From Thermoactinomyces daqus (lineage in GTDB: Bacteria > Bacillota > Bacilli > Thermoactinomycetales > Thermoactinomycetaceae): a DNA stretch of 32,054 nt. The DNA is taken from assembly GCF_000763315.1 (NCBI RefSeq), contig NZ_JPST01000024.1:1-32054 (forward strand), given 5' to 3'. Positions 24,790 through 32,002 of this stretch are shown here, piece after piece (the first letter of the stretch is position 1; every line of letters starts with the position of its first letter). Below the pieces are notes generated by a model that did no database searches, was not told where the DNA came from, and saw only the letters and a program-made list of their open reading frames with translations. The position numbers and the translations under genes were made by a program.

Positions 24790-25026
24790 CTACAATTGCC
24801 CCCCACCGAGGTTTTGGAAGTCGGTGGCAAGCTGATCGATATTGTCCATATCGAGATTTTGGTAAATGATTACCGGAACATTGTTGAAACCGATGCCCAC
24901 GCTGCGGGCAGCACTGTTGTTCTTCATCGCGTTCCGATTTTGGATAATGTTTTGCCCGACACCGATGGAGCCGCTGGATGCGATATTATTGCTGCTCAGA
25001 AAACCAAAACTGAAAAAATTCGGCAT
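24790..25026 (-). CDS. GerPA/GerPF-like small spore protein
   Basis: 78 aa from ATG 25026 (AAAGGA about 10 bases upstream). It is hydrophobic and rich in Asn, Ser and Gly, with FGFLSSNNIASSGSIGVGQN followed by QNRNAMKNN and an acidic end (NLDMDNIDQLATDFQNL) reminiscent of the LDxDxxDQ end of GerPA/GerPF. Size and composition fit that family. It lies 11 bases before its frameshifted paralogue, in one operon with the alpha-crystallin gene. Family assignment is by pattern only. Confidence 0.65.
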   Translation of the reverse strand: MPNFFSFGFLSSNNIASSGSIGVGQNIIQNRNAMKNNSAARSVGIGFNNVPVIIYQNLDMDNIDQLATDFQNLGGGQL

Positions 25027-25046
25027 GACCAAACGATCCTTTCGAT

Positions 25047-25289
25047 TCAGGATGGATCTTTCATCTGATAGTTGTCCCCGCTCCACCCGCTGATATCTTC
25101 AAAATCGGGATCAACAACCCCCACCATCTCTCGTGCTGTCCTTAACCGGCCGGAACCGGTCAAAAGCGTTGACAGGTTTTGTTTTTGCAAGGAACGCTGG
25201 GTAATTGCATTGCTGCCGTTTGCCATTGCAGCATTTTGCGCGCATCGCTCCACTGAGAATCCACCGACCTTGATTCGCAAAACCATCAT
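25047..25289 (-). CDS. Small GerP-like protein, first gene of the spore-coat operon
   Basis: 80 aa from ATG 25289 (or 79 from the next ATG), with GGAG 6-9 bases upstream. It opens VLRIKVGGFSVERCAQNAAM, then GSNAITQRSLQKQN and ends FEDISGWSGDN. It has the same general plan as its neighbours (short beta-rich start, Asn/Arg/Lys motif, acidic end) but is more diverged and contains one Cys. It starts the four-gene minus-strand operon. A GerPA/F-like function is inferred mainly from context. Confidence 0.55.
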   Translation of the reverse strand: MMVLRIKVGGFSVERCAQNAAMANGSNAITQRSLQKQNLSTLLTGSGRLRTAREMVGVVDPDFEDISGWSGDNYQMKDPS

Positions 25290-25483
25290 GCTCCACTCCA
25301 ATCTTTTTTCTGTAATTGCAGATGAAAACCACTCATTTATAATGGCTTCTCGCTTTCAAAACTCTCTGCTTCGCTATCCTAACAAAGTCTGACGATTCAC
25401 ACTGTCTGCAGAAGAGTTGCTTTCGCATCTCCCTTTTCCGGTCTCAGGTTATTGTATACCGCCCACCGGGCAAGTGTGCAGGA
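25290..25483. other. Divergent promoter region of the spore-coat islet
   Basis: No gene. It separates the minus-strand operon from the plus-strand paralogue at 25562. The minus-strand promoter is not clear: a CATTATAAA sequence near the operon start is only a weak mother-cell -10 candidate. Confidence 0.4.
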
Positions 25484-25510
25484 ACATTTCCCTCTTGCCT
25501 ACATAGAATA
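25484..25510 (+). promoter_or_regulatory. Sigma-K/sigma-E-type (mother-cell) promoter
   Basis: ACA (25484-25486), 15 bases, then CATAGAATA (25502-25510), an exact match to the mother-cell -10 pattern CATANNNTA. It lies about 50 bases before the GerP-like start at 25562, which supports late-sporulation expression. Confidence 0.65.
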
Positions 25511-25561
25511 AAAAAACGGCAAGGTTAACGGTTTGGATGACCGGGAAGGGAGGTTGGCCAG

Positions 25562-25813
25562 ATGAATCCCATCACCATCAACATCAATATCGGGGCGATC
25601 AAAGTTATTTCCATGACAACCGCCAGCACGTTTGCGATCGGACAGAGCGGGATCGCCAACCGAAACAACAGCAAAACCAACTCCGGACCTTCCACGATTG
25701 CCGACGGCACGGTTTATATGCCCATCAAAAAGCAAGTGACCTATGATCCGGATCAAATGGACACCCCCGAATGGGGCGGTGATCACGTGGTCACAGTACC
25801 GAATTTGAAATAG
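25562..25813 (+). CDS. GerPA/GerPF-like small spore protein, divergent copy
   Basis: 83 aa with AGGGAGG 8 bases before the ATG. It reads NINIGAIKVISMTTASTFAI, then GQSGIANRNNSKTNSGPST and an acidic YDPDQMDTPEWGGD. The STFAIGQSGIANRNNSKTN stretch parallels SGSIGVGQNIIQNRNAMKNN of the neighbouring operon, so the two share ancestry. A mother-cell promoter lies upstream and a strong terminator about 200 bases downstream. Probably a coat protein involved in germinant access. Confidence 0.65.
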   Translation: MNPITININIGAIKVISMTTASTFAIGQSGIANRNNSKTNSGPSTIADGTVYMPIKKQVTYDPDQMDTPEWGGDHVVTVPNLK

Positions 25814-26019
25814 CGGAGCAAAAACGGACTTCATCAGGAATGAAATCGATACATATCGGGATTTAAGCTCTTTTGAGACAAATCCAGTGGAATTATCTGT
25901 GAAACTCCGTGATCAAAGAAGAATTTGATGAGCGGAGAAAGAGCCGCCGCGGCAACTTTTTCTGGCTTTTGTCGCCCTGGACGAGCAATATCGCCCTGTT
26001 GGGATTGCTCTTCTTGCGT

Positions 26020-26050
26020 ACCCCCGCCGGAGAAAAAAGCGGGGGTTTTT
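26020..26050 (+). terminator. Rho-independent terminator
   Basis: ACCCCCGC (26020-26027) pairs with GCGGGGGT (26039-26046), then TTTTT. A strong rightward terminator for the 25562 gene; the minus strand lacks a T run after the stem. Confidence 0.85.
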
Positions 26051-26094
26051 CCGTTGCCTGCAAAAGGGATGACTGCCGGCACAATTCCACACAT

Positions 26095-26847
26095 TCAAAT
26101 TCCGCCGCTCACATACAAAACCTGACCGGTGATGAAGCTGGATTCATCGGAAACCAAAAACAGCACCGCATTGGCCACATCTACCGGTTTGCCCGTGCGT
26201 CCGAGCAACGAGTTTTCTGCCGCCGCTTGCTTCAGTTGTTCAAAAGTAATCCCGATCCGTTCCGCCGTCGCTCTGGTCATATCCGTTTCGATGAACCCGG
26301 GGGCAACAGCATTCACATTAATGTTGAATTTTCCAAGCTCGATGGCGAGGGTTTTGGTAAAACCTTGAATCCCGGCTTTGGCTGCCGAGTAATTCAACTG
26401 CCCCCGATTGCCGAGCGCCGATGTGGAACTGAAATTTACAATTTTCCCATAGCGCTGCGGAACCATGAAACGCTGGGCGGCTTGCGAAGCGTAAAACGTT
26501 CCTTTCAGATGGACGTTCATGACAGCGTCCCAGTCCTCGTCCGTCATTTTATGAACCAGATTATCGCGGATCACGCCCGCGTTGTTTACCAGAATATCGA
26601 GACGGCCAAACGTGTCCACCGTTTTTTTCACCATCTCTTCCACCGATTCACGCTGCGTGATATCGCAGGGGATGGCAATCGCTTCGCCGCCCGCCTCACG
26701 AATTTTCGCCGCCGTTGCCTCACACGATTCCGCATTCACATCCGTCACGGTCACTTTCGCACCTTCTTCTGCCAACCTCTGCACCGTAGCAGCCCCGATT
26801 CCTCTGCCGGAACCTGTCACAATCGCCACGCGATCCTTTAACCTCGT
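26095..26847 (-). CDS. FabG-like 3-oxoacyl reductase (SDR)
   Basis: About 250 aa. NADP site VTGSGRGIGAATV, NNAGVIRDN, catalytic NFSSTSALGNRGQLNYSAAKAG and the end SSFITGQVLYVSGG are typical of FabG/PhaB: reduction of 3-oxoacyl-ACP or -CoA to the (R)-3-hydroxy form. Start problem: the usual N-terminus RLKDRVAIVTG is fully encoded, but the codon in the start position (26847-26845) is ACG where ATG is expected, 10 bases after AAAGGGG. Otherwise translation must begin at GTG 26829, six codons in, with AAAGGA four bases upstream. It follows a MaoC-type hydratase gene by 26 bases, so the pair handles (R)-3-hydroxyacyl groups. Confidence 0.85.
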   Translation of the reverse strand, partial: TRLKDRVAIVTGSGRGIGAATVQRLAEEGAKVTVTDVNAESCEATAAKIREAGGEAIAIPCDITQRESVEEMVKKTVDTFGRLDILVNNAGVIRDNLVHKMTDEDWDAVMNVHLKGTFYASQAAQRFMVPQRYGKIVNFSSTSALGNRGQLNYSAAKAGIQGFTKTLAIELGKFNINVNAVAPGFIETDMTRATAERIGITFEQLKQAAAENSLLGRTGKPVDVANAVLFLVSDESSFITGQVLYVSGGI

Positions 26848-26873
26848 TGTTTTCCGACCCCTTTCAAACTTGG

Positions 26874-27296
26874 TTAATTGATCGGTAATGCAAACTCTGC
26901 CTTGCCGGTAACCACTTTATCCCCTTTTTGCATTGAAGCCCAGATTTCACAGGTAACCACCTGTTGTCCCCCGTCATTCCGGGTTTCGGTAACCTTCCCT
27001 GCACAGGTGATCACATCGCCGGGTCGCACCATTCCGGTAAAGCGGACGCCGAAAGTGCGCAAATGCCCTTCCAGGCCGATCGTATCGGTAAGCATCTGGC
27101 CGACGAACGCCATCGTCAACATCCCATGGGCAATCACCCCGCCCAGCCCCGCTTCCTTCGCATACTCCTCATCCCGGTAAATCGGATTTGGGTCCCCGAT
27201 GGCCTCGGCAAACTTGCGAATCGCCCCTTTCTCCACCTCATTTTTCACCGGGGATGATTCAGCACCAACAAACGGAAGAAACATTTGCAGACTCAT
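26874..27296 (-). CDS. MaoC/HadA-like hot-dog dehydratase
   Basis: 140 aa with AGGAGG upstream of ATG 27296. Hot-dog fold: FAEAIGDPNPIYRDEEYAKEAG at the site where (R)-specific enoyl-CoA hydratases carry the catalytic pair Asp...His (DxNPxH). Here the His position is Tyr, as I recall for HadA-type or structural subunits. AHGMLTMAFVGQM and RFTGMVRPGD are conserved substrate-tunnel segments. With the FabG-like gene just downstream it suggests (R)-3-hydroxyacyl metabolism such as fatty acid or polyester synthesis. Catalysis without the His is uncertain. Confidence 0.8.
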   Translation of the reverse strand: MSLQMFLPFVGAESSPVKNEVEKGAIRKFAEAIGDPNPIYRDEEYAKEAGLGGVIAHGMLTMAFVGQMLTDTIGLEGHLRTFGVRFTGMVRPGDVITCAGKVTETRNDGGQQVVTCEIWASMQKGDKVVTGKAEFALPIN

Positions 27297-27619
27297 ACCC
27301 GAATCCCCTCCTGCAAGGGCTCATCGCCTTGATTCGCGTCGATCATCAATCATCATGGCCGCTTCTCCGGCAAACCGTTACGCCATTTCCGACTTCCTTC
27401 CGATTAAACCCTCACTCCATTTATCCGGCTAATTTTATGTTAAAACAGAATCTTATTTATATTATAACTAATCTTCATAAAAAACGATATGAATCAGTCT
27501 CCTGCCATGGTCCGGCCGGTTTTTGGAGAGATTCTTTGTGAAAACGGGCGAATTGATCAGGCCAAATGGCAAACACATTGAGATCAATCCGATCATCCAT
27601 CCCGCAAGGCAAATAAAAC
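27297..27619. other. Intergenic stretch with a probable promoter for the MaoC/FabG pair
   Basis: No supported gene. A/T-rich 27430-27480 contains a minus-strand TATAAT (27466-27461), a plausible -10 for the MaoC/FabG operon, but no clear -35. The right part carries short overlapping frames without ribosome sites. Confidence 0.4.
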
Positions 27620-27646
27620 CCGGGGCAGTCGGCCAAACCGCCCCGG
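27620..27646 (-). terminator. Terminator of the chitinase gene
   Basis: CCGGGGC (27620-27626) pairs with GCCCCGG (27640-27646); on the minus strand GTTTTATTT follows. It lies about 20 bases past the chitinase stop. Confidence 0.7.
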
Positions 27647-27667
27647 TTCACATCAAAGATCAAACGA

Positions 27668-28939
27668 TTATTGTAAGTCGTTATAAACTTTCGTTAACAA
27701 CGTTTTGTTGCGATCCGAACTCAAGTCCCAGATCATGGCACCGGCAAGTCCCTTTGACTTCAGATAGCTGGTTTTATACCCGATCGATTCGGCATCATCG
27801 TAAGAGATGAAGGTCCCGTTGGAAGGATTAAAGAGATAAGGTACTTTTGCAACATCGTTCCAGTAGCGGGTATACCCGTTTTTGTTGATATAATTGGCTT
27901 CCAGGTCAGAAAAGTCGAATATGCCCGATTCCCATGTTCCTTGCGGTGTTCCCGTACATGTCTGGTATTGTCCGTTGCCGGCAGAGTTGCAGCCTGTCCA
28001 TCCGCGCCCGTAGAATGGAAGGCCGAGAACGATTTTGGAAGCGGGCACACCGGCTCTTATAAAGCCGTCAACAGCAGCACTGACATTAAAGGTCGATTTA
28101 TCCGGGAAGGGATCAGCAGGATCGGCATACAGCGGCGCATTATGATTGCTTCTCTGTTCCCATCCCCCGTGAAAATCGTAAGTCATGATGTTCACATAAT
28201 CGAGGTAAGAGGCTACTTTGCCCATTTCGGTATTTTGCAGGTAGCTCGGGCTGGCACCGGCAGCAATCGTAAGCAGGTAGTGCTTGCCGTCCTGCTGCCC
28301 CGCAGCGTCCAGTTTTTCCCGCAATTTTTGAATTAAAAGAGTAAAGTTTTGTTTATCTTCGGGTCTGCCATTTTGCAACCCTCCGCTGACAGGGTACTCC
28401 CAGTCGATATCCACTCCGTCGAAGCCCCATGTGCGTATAAAACGAACCGCACTGTCGGCAAATTTGGTGCGGGAAGCATCGGTCAGGGCCGCATCGGAAA
28501 AACCGCCGGACCATGTCCATCCACCCACGGAGATAATTGTTTTAAGATTGGGATATTTTTGTTTCAGCTTCGTCAACTGGTTAAAGTTCCCCCGTTTGCA
28601 GCCCGCGTCCCAACAATCCCCCGGGAAAAACTTGTCCGTATCGGCATAAGTATCACCAACAGTCACTTCCCCATTTACAACATTGGCAAATGCGTAGTTG
28701 AGATAGGTGATTTTGGAGGCATCAATATCCATCACTTGAAAGTTACGGTCATAGGTGGCCCAGCTCGGATAATAAGCGACGACGTTTTTGCCGGAAGCTG
28801 CGCTGGTTGCGGCCTGGCTTTTTGCAGTTGGAGCACTGCCGGCAAAGGCACCGGCGGGCAAGATGCCGATCAGAAGCAGCATGATCAAAGCAACGGCTAA
28901 TCTCTTCCCAAACCTGGCCTTATTTTTTTTGCTTTTCAT
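27668..28939 (-). CDS. Secreted GH18 chitinase
   Basis: 423 aa from ATG 28939 (AGGAG 8 bases upstream; a GTG three codons earlier has poor spacing). Signal peptide of about 33 residues (basic start, hydrophobic core, ending AFA). The GH18 barrel has SVGGW and the catalytic FDGVDIDWEYP with Asp174, Asp177, Asp179 and the acid Glu181; MTYDF and MIWDLS mark later strands. The segment around 290-360 is the chitinase insertion domain of ChiA1-type endochitinases. No chitin-binding or fibronectin module is attached. It cleaves beta-1,4-GlcNAc polymers outside the cell. Regulation: see the palindrome-like site at 29052. Confidence 0.95.
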   Translation of the reverse strand: MKSKKNKARFGKRLAVALIMLLLIGILPAGAFAGSAPTAKSQAATSAASGKNVVAYYPSWATYDRNFQVMDIDASKITYLNYAFANVVNGEVTVGDTYADTDKFFPGDCWDAGCKRGNFNQLTKLKQKYPNLKTIISVGGWTWSGGFSDAALTDASRTKFADSAVRFIRTWGFDGVDIDWEYPVSGGLQNGRPEDKQNFTLLIQKLREKLDAAGQQDGKHYLLTIAAGASPSYLQNTEMGKVASYLDYVNIMTYDFHGGWEQRSNHNAPLYADPADPFPDKSTFNVSAAVDGFIRAGVPASKIVLGLPFYGRGWTGCNSAGNGQYQTCTGTPQGTWESGIFDFSDLEANYINKNGYTRYWNDVAKVPYLFNPSNGTFISYDDAESIGYKTSYLKSKGLAGAMIWDLSSDRNKTLLTKVYNDLQ

Positions 28940-29051
28940 CCATTTCACTCCTGTCCTTATGTCATATTCCGTTCACCCGATTCAAAAAACTCAAACACTT
29001 ACTGCTTCACTTTCCCTTCCGTTTTCCTCTATCACCTCTTTATTCAAAAAA

Positions 29052-29093
29052 TTGGTATAGACATATGGTTGTATCAATCTATTTGTATTATAA
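29052..29093 (-). promoter_or_regulatory. Chitinase promoter with a possible DasR/NagR-type site
   Basis: A minus-strand TATAAT (29093-29088) is a plausible -10. About 25 bases downstream in transcription, TTGGTATAGACATA (29052-29065) matches 10 of 12 positions of the TGGTATAGACCA type target of the GlcNAc-sensing GntR regulators DasR/NagR. Such control of chitinases is known in other Gram-positives. The right half-site is imperfect. Confidence 0.4.
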
Positions 29094-29200
29094 TGAATAT
29101 TACTGTTAAATTAAAGTAAATTTTTTGATAAAAGATAATTAATTTTATTATTTAGAATATGTTTGTCAAATTCCATGCCGTATCACTTGAGGTTTATACC

Positions 29201-29302
29201 AAATTGGCCATGATCAACGCTCAGGAAAAATGTCGTCCCTGCGTTTCCAGCATAAACACAAAATGATTTGCGTTACCTATACGGTTTCTCAAATCATGTT
29301 CC
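29201..29302 (+). repeat. Dispersed ~105-bp repeat, copy 3
   Basis: Aligned with copy 2: TTGGCC, CGCTCAGGA, TCCCTGCGTTTCC, GCATAAACAC, then the stem ATGATTTG...CAAATCAT around GTTACC-TATAC-GGTTTC. Relative to copy 2 the stem pair C-G has changed to T-A on both arms. No T run follows. It lies downstream of the intact secreted-protein gene of module B. Confidence 0.6.
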
Positions 29303-29408
29303 ATTCCTTGGACAATCGGAGACAATCCCGCCAGATGCCTGTCCGGAATAAATTCAGATGCGGAAAATTATTCCGTGAACGGTTGCCGTACTCTTCAAAA
29401 CAAAAAAA

Positions 29409-29453
29409 GTCTGACAACCCTTACCCGCTTTTTACCACCGGGGATTGTCAGAC
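29409..29453 (-). terminator. Terminator of secreted-protein gene, module B
   Basis: GTCTGACAA (29409-29417) pairs with TTGTCAGAC (29445-29453), with extra inner CCC/GGG pairing; on the minus strand TTTTTTT follows. It lies 30 bases beyond the stop at 29483. Confidence 0.8.
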
Positions 29454-29482
29454 AATTGCTTTGTAATCAGCGTTTTGATCTT

Positions 29483-29848
29483 TTATCTTCTACTGCTTAA
29501 AATTCCATACCCTTGACAATTCGAATGATCATCACATACTAAAAATAATCTGTATTTTCCCGGTCGTACATTAAATCGATGATTATATGTTTGGTTGCCG
29601 TAAGTTAAGTCCCCCTCAATGTTTGTTCCTTCTACATAAAAGCTCATATCATTTCCATCAACATTGTCCGTGTTCTTTACATACACGCCCAACTTTTCAC
29701 CGGGTAACACCTCAACCACACGTGTACTTTTCACGTCTTCTCTAGGTCTCAAATCCACTCGTGATGCGTCTGCAGCAAAGGCGTTAATGTGGAAAGAAAA
29801 TACGAATAGCAAAGCGAGGCAAGCAGAAAGGAACGTACTTTTTTTCAT
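29483..29848 (-). CDS. Small secreted protein, module B (intact)
   Basis: 121 aa from ATG 29848 (GGGAG 7 bases upstream). Signal peptide MKKSTFLSACLALLFVFSFH ... AFA, likely cut after residue 25, leaving about 96 residues. The mature part looks all-beta: VVEVLPGEKLGVYVKN, DMSFYVEGT, then RFNVRPGKYRLFLVCD, with Cys105 and Cys111 probably forming a disulfide. Same family as the broken gene at 482-848, same position relative to the operator and TetR start. I do not recognise the family; the VxPGxYRLxLxC ending recalls beta-sandwich cell-surface domains. It should be derepressed here, since its own TetR gene is gone, unless another TetR acts on it. Confidence 0.7.
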   Translation of the reverse strand: MKKSTFLSACLALLFVFSFHINAFAADASRVDLRPREDVKSTRVVEVLPGEKLGVYVKNTDNVDGNDMSFYVEGTNIEGDLTYGNQTYNHRFNVRPGKYRLFLVCDDHSNCQGYGILSSRR

Positions 29849-29881
29849 ACAATCACTCCCGAATTTCATTTTGGATTCAAT

Positions 29882-29920
29882 ACCAACCAGCCAGTATATA
29901 TAAACCGACCGGTTGGTTTA
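29882..29920. promoter_or_regulatory. Two-site TetR-type operator, module B
   Basis: TAAACCGACCGGTTGGTTTA (29901-29920) plus the weaker ACCAACCAGCCAGT (29882-29895), starting 19 bases earlier. The same layout and spacing as at 885-923. The main palindrome has one mismatched pair. Confidence 0.7.
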
Positions 29921-29993
29921 CCTTTATTGCAAATATTATCCAGCTTAAAATCAATATTCAAATTAAAAAACTTCATAAAATATGGGATATTCC

Positions 29994-30008
29994 ATGAAAC
30001 ATCAAGAG
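29994..30008 (+). pseudogene. Remnant start of a TetR gene, module B
   Basis: GGATATTCC-ATG-AAACATCAAGAGA is shared with the module A TetR start, coding MKHQE. Homology then ends abruptly at about 30008 and the following frame (about 40 codons) is unrelated. The ribosome site has also decayed (GAGG to ATGGG). So nearly the whole regulator has been lost here. Confidence 0.65.
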
Positions 30009-30118
30009 ACCCAAAAAAACAGAGATTTGGTTGATGAGTTTGTCAAGTTTTCCGCCAATCCCGTTTGTTGCACGAAGGGTCCATCCGCGAGAGAAAACGG
30101 GGAAATTGGTCCATAAAA

Positions 30119-30153
30119 AAGACTTGAGCTGCCTGCTGGAAAACTCAAGTCTT
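30119..30153 (-). terminator. Terminator of the TetR gene
   Basis: AAGACTTGAG (30119-30128) pairs perfectly with CTCAAGTCTT (30144-30153). A run of A before it gives TTTTTT on the minus strand, and CTTTTATTTTTT follows on plus, so it can work both ways. Confidence 0.8.
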
Positions 30154-30191
30154 CTTTTATTTTTTCGGCCACAATCCCCCATCGCCAAATC

Positions 30192-30851
30192 TCATCCACG
30201 GCGCTGTTCTGCCTGATGATCGAGGCCATGAAATAAAACGTCCAGGGTAAGTTGTATCTCTTTTTCATCATCCCATTCCTGCTCCGGAGCCAGAATGGTT
30301 CTCATTATGACATATCCGGCGAGGAGACTGAACACGATCCTGCCGAAAACGGGAGCAGGCAAACTTACATCACCGATCTTTTCGCTGAGTTGCGAAATCC
30401 GCGGAAACACATTTTGTTTCACAAACTTTGAAATCACTTCGCGAAATTCCGTACTCAACAGAAGTTCCTGCAAAACCAACTTGACGACATCCGTATTTTC
30501 GATGGAAAATTGGACCCTGTCCTTAAAGATGGCATAAAAAATATCATGGTAGTCCTTTCCGTTGTTCAAGATATTGTCCGTGCGTTCCATCAGAATCGGT
30601 TGCAATGCTTTTAGCATGGCAGGGTAAACCGTTTGCCTGAACAGTTCCTGTTTGCTGCCAAAATTTTTAAAGAGCGTTTTTTCCGACACCTTTGCCTTTT
30701 GCGCGATGGCTTGGGTCGTGGTTCCGTCGTATCCTTTTTCGGCAAACAACTCCAGAGCGGCGCCGATGATATCTTTTTGTTTCCCGGTAAGATTGTCCCC
30801 GTCCATAATCGATTGCGCTTCTTTTAATATGTTTTCTAATTGCCCGTTCAT
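30192..30851 (-). CDS. TetR/AcrR-family transcriptional regulator
   Basis: 219 aa with GGAGGAATAGGAA before the ATG. The DNA-binding domain is at about residues 24-70 (AALELFAEKGYDGTTTQAIA, then QKAKVSEKTLFKNFGSKQEL). The ligand domain is typical in size and ends with a variable charged tail. The stop of an upstream open frame (30855) overlaps its ribosome site, which suggests it was once in an operon with a membrane protein. Its target is unknown; efflux genes are common for this family. It could also act on the orphan operator at 29901, which is only inference. Confidence 0.88.
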   Translation of the reverse strand: MNGQLENILKEAQSIMDGDNLTGKQKDIIGAALELFAEKGYDGTTTQAIAQKAKVSEKTLFKNFGSKQELFRQTVYPAMLKALQPILMERTDNILNNGKDYHDIFYAIFKDRVQFSIENTDVVKLVLQELLLSTEFREVISKFVKQNVFPRISQLSEKIGDVSLPAPVFGRIVFSLLAGYVIMRTILAPEQEWDDEKEIQLTLDVLFHGLDHQAEQRRG

Positions 30852-30854
30852 TTC

Positions 30855-31037
30855 CTATTCCTCCGATTCGTTTACAGCTGCTTCTTTACTGCCGGCCGGC
30901 GGGTTGGTTCGTCCCAAATTCTTGTACCCTGAATAGATCATACCTGTGCAAAGTCGGCTCATCAAGGGCAACGGGATATTGAGCAGATCGCACAAGCCAA
31001 TGGAATGAAAAATGGCTGATGGGACAACCCAAACCAG
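30855..31037 (-). pseudogene. Possible C-terminal remnant of a membrane protein
   Basis: Sixty codons are open between an in-frame TGA (31038-31040) and the TAG at 30855. They read LVWVVPSAIFHSIG, NIPLPLMSRLCTGMIYSGYK and end in a hydrophilic tail (AAVNESEE). The stop overlaps the ribosome site of the TetR gene, as for coupled genes. No start codon with a site is seen (an internal ATG at 30962 would give 36 aa). It may be the last part of a lost transporter gene; family not identified. Confidence 0.35.
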
Positions 31038-31040
31038 TCA

Positions 31041-31392
31041 CAGTATTTCCGCCGGGATCGTGTGTTTTGCTTGTCCCGGCTGCCCGCGGCTTGACCCCTT
31101 CCTCCGGCCTGCCCCTTCGCGGATCAATTCAATCCCGCGATTTGACGTGATCCACAGAAAAACTTAGTAATTGAAAGCGACACACCCCGTTTCCCCGCCC
31201 TATTTGCATCCCGGCAAGATGATGATCAACCGTAAATCGGCGACTATTTCCTTGGGATTTCCGCCATTTTATCTGGAGCCGCGGATCCGATCTTTACAAT
31301 CCATCGGTCGTAAAATAAACTTTTCTACCAGAGGGATTTTCAAAGGATCAGAAAAATGAGGAAATATCAGAGGATAAGGGGACAAACACTGA
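31041..31392. other. Gene-free stretch before the GNAT gene
   Basis: No convincing frame on either strand. It presumably includes the promoter of the acetyltransferase gene, but I cannot point to clear -35/-10 boxes. Confidence 0.35.
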
Positions 31393-31950
31393 ATGGGTCA
31401 TGTGGAAATCAGAAGACCGCGAATTGAAGACAACGAAGAATTGAATCAATTTTTCCGCACCGTGATTGAGGACACATTTGCCAAAGAAGGACTGTCGAAG
31501 TTTGTTGATGATCTGAACAAGGAAATTGAAGACAAGAAGCACTCTTTGAAATGTGATTTTGACAGCAATGGAAAAGCTCGTTATTTTTTGATTGCCCTCG
31601 ATCAAAAGAGTCAGAAAATTATCGGCACTATTGAATACGGTCCCGCAAGAGAGCTGATCAACCGTTGCACAGGTGGAACATTGAAAGAATTGCCGGAGAT
31701 AGGAACTGTGTTTGTTCATCCGGATTATCAAAGACAGGGAATTGGAACTTTGCTCTTCAATGTAATGATTCTCACCCTGATTAACAAGGGAATCAATGAA
31801 TTTTGTCTGGACAGCGGATATCCCAATGCACAGAAAATATGGCGAAAGAAATTGGGTGAGCCTGATTATTTGCTGAAAGATTATTGGGGCCTGGGGCATG
31901 ACCATATGATTTGGAGGAGATCCACACATGATATTCGCATCATATTTTAA
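31393..31950 (+). CDS. GNAT-family N-acetyltransferase
   Basis: 185 aa. Residues about 5-40 form the first strand and helix (VEIRRPRIEDNEELNQFFRT); the acetyl-CoA motif A is IGTVFVHPDYQRQGIGTLLF (Q/R-x-x-G-x-G/A). Near the end WRKKLGEPDYLL would pack the acceptor site. The substrate is unknown. AAGGGG stands about 11 bases before the ATG. It is convergent to the rRNA operon and shares the terminator with it. Confidence 0.85.
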   Translation: MGHVEIRRPRIEDNEELNQFFRTVIEDTFAKEGLSKFVDDLNKEIEDKKHSLKCDFDSNGKARYFLIALDQKSQKIIGTIEYGPARELINRCTGGTLKELPEIGTVFVHPDYQRQGIGTLLFNVMILTLINKGINEFCLDSGYPNAQKIWRKKLGEPDYLLKDYWGLGHDHMIWRRSTHDIRIIF

Positions 31951-32002
31951 AAGATGAAAGTCATGGCTCTGCGTCCCGGCCGGACACAATCTTTCACAGC
32001 AA

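Noticed and set aside
25909-26841. 310-codon plus-strand open frame starting MIKEEFDERRKSRRGNFFW
   Set aside because: It runs through a strong terminator and then antisense to the FabG-like gene. The first 40 residues look membrane-like, but there is no ribosome site before the GTG.
27523-27810. 95-codon plus-strand open frame at the end of the chitinase gene
   Set aside because: It covers the chitinase terminator and antisense chitinase sequence; no ribosome site.
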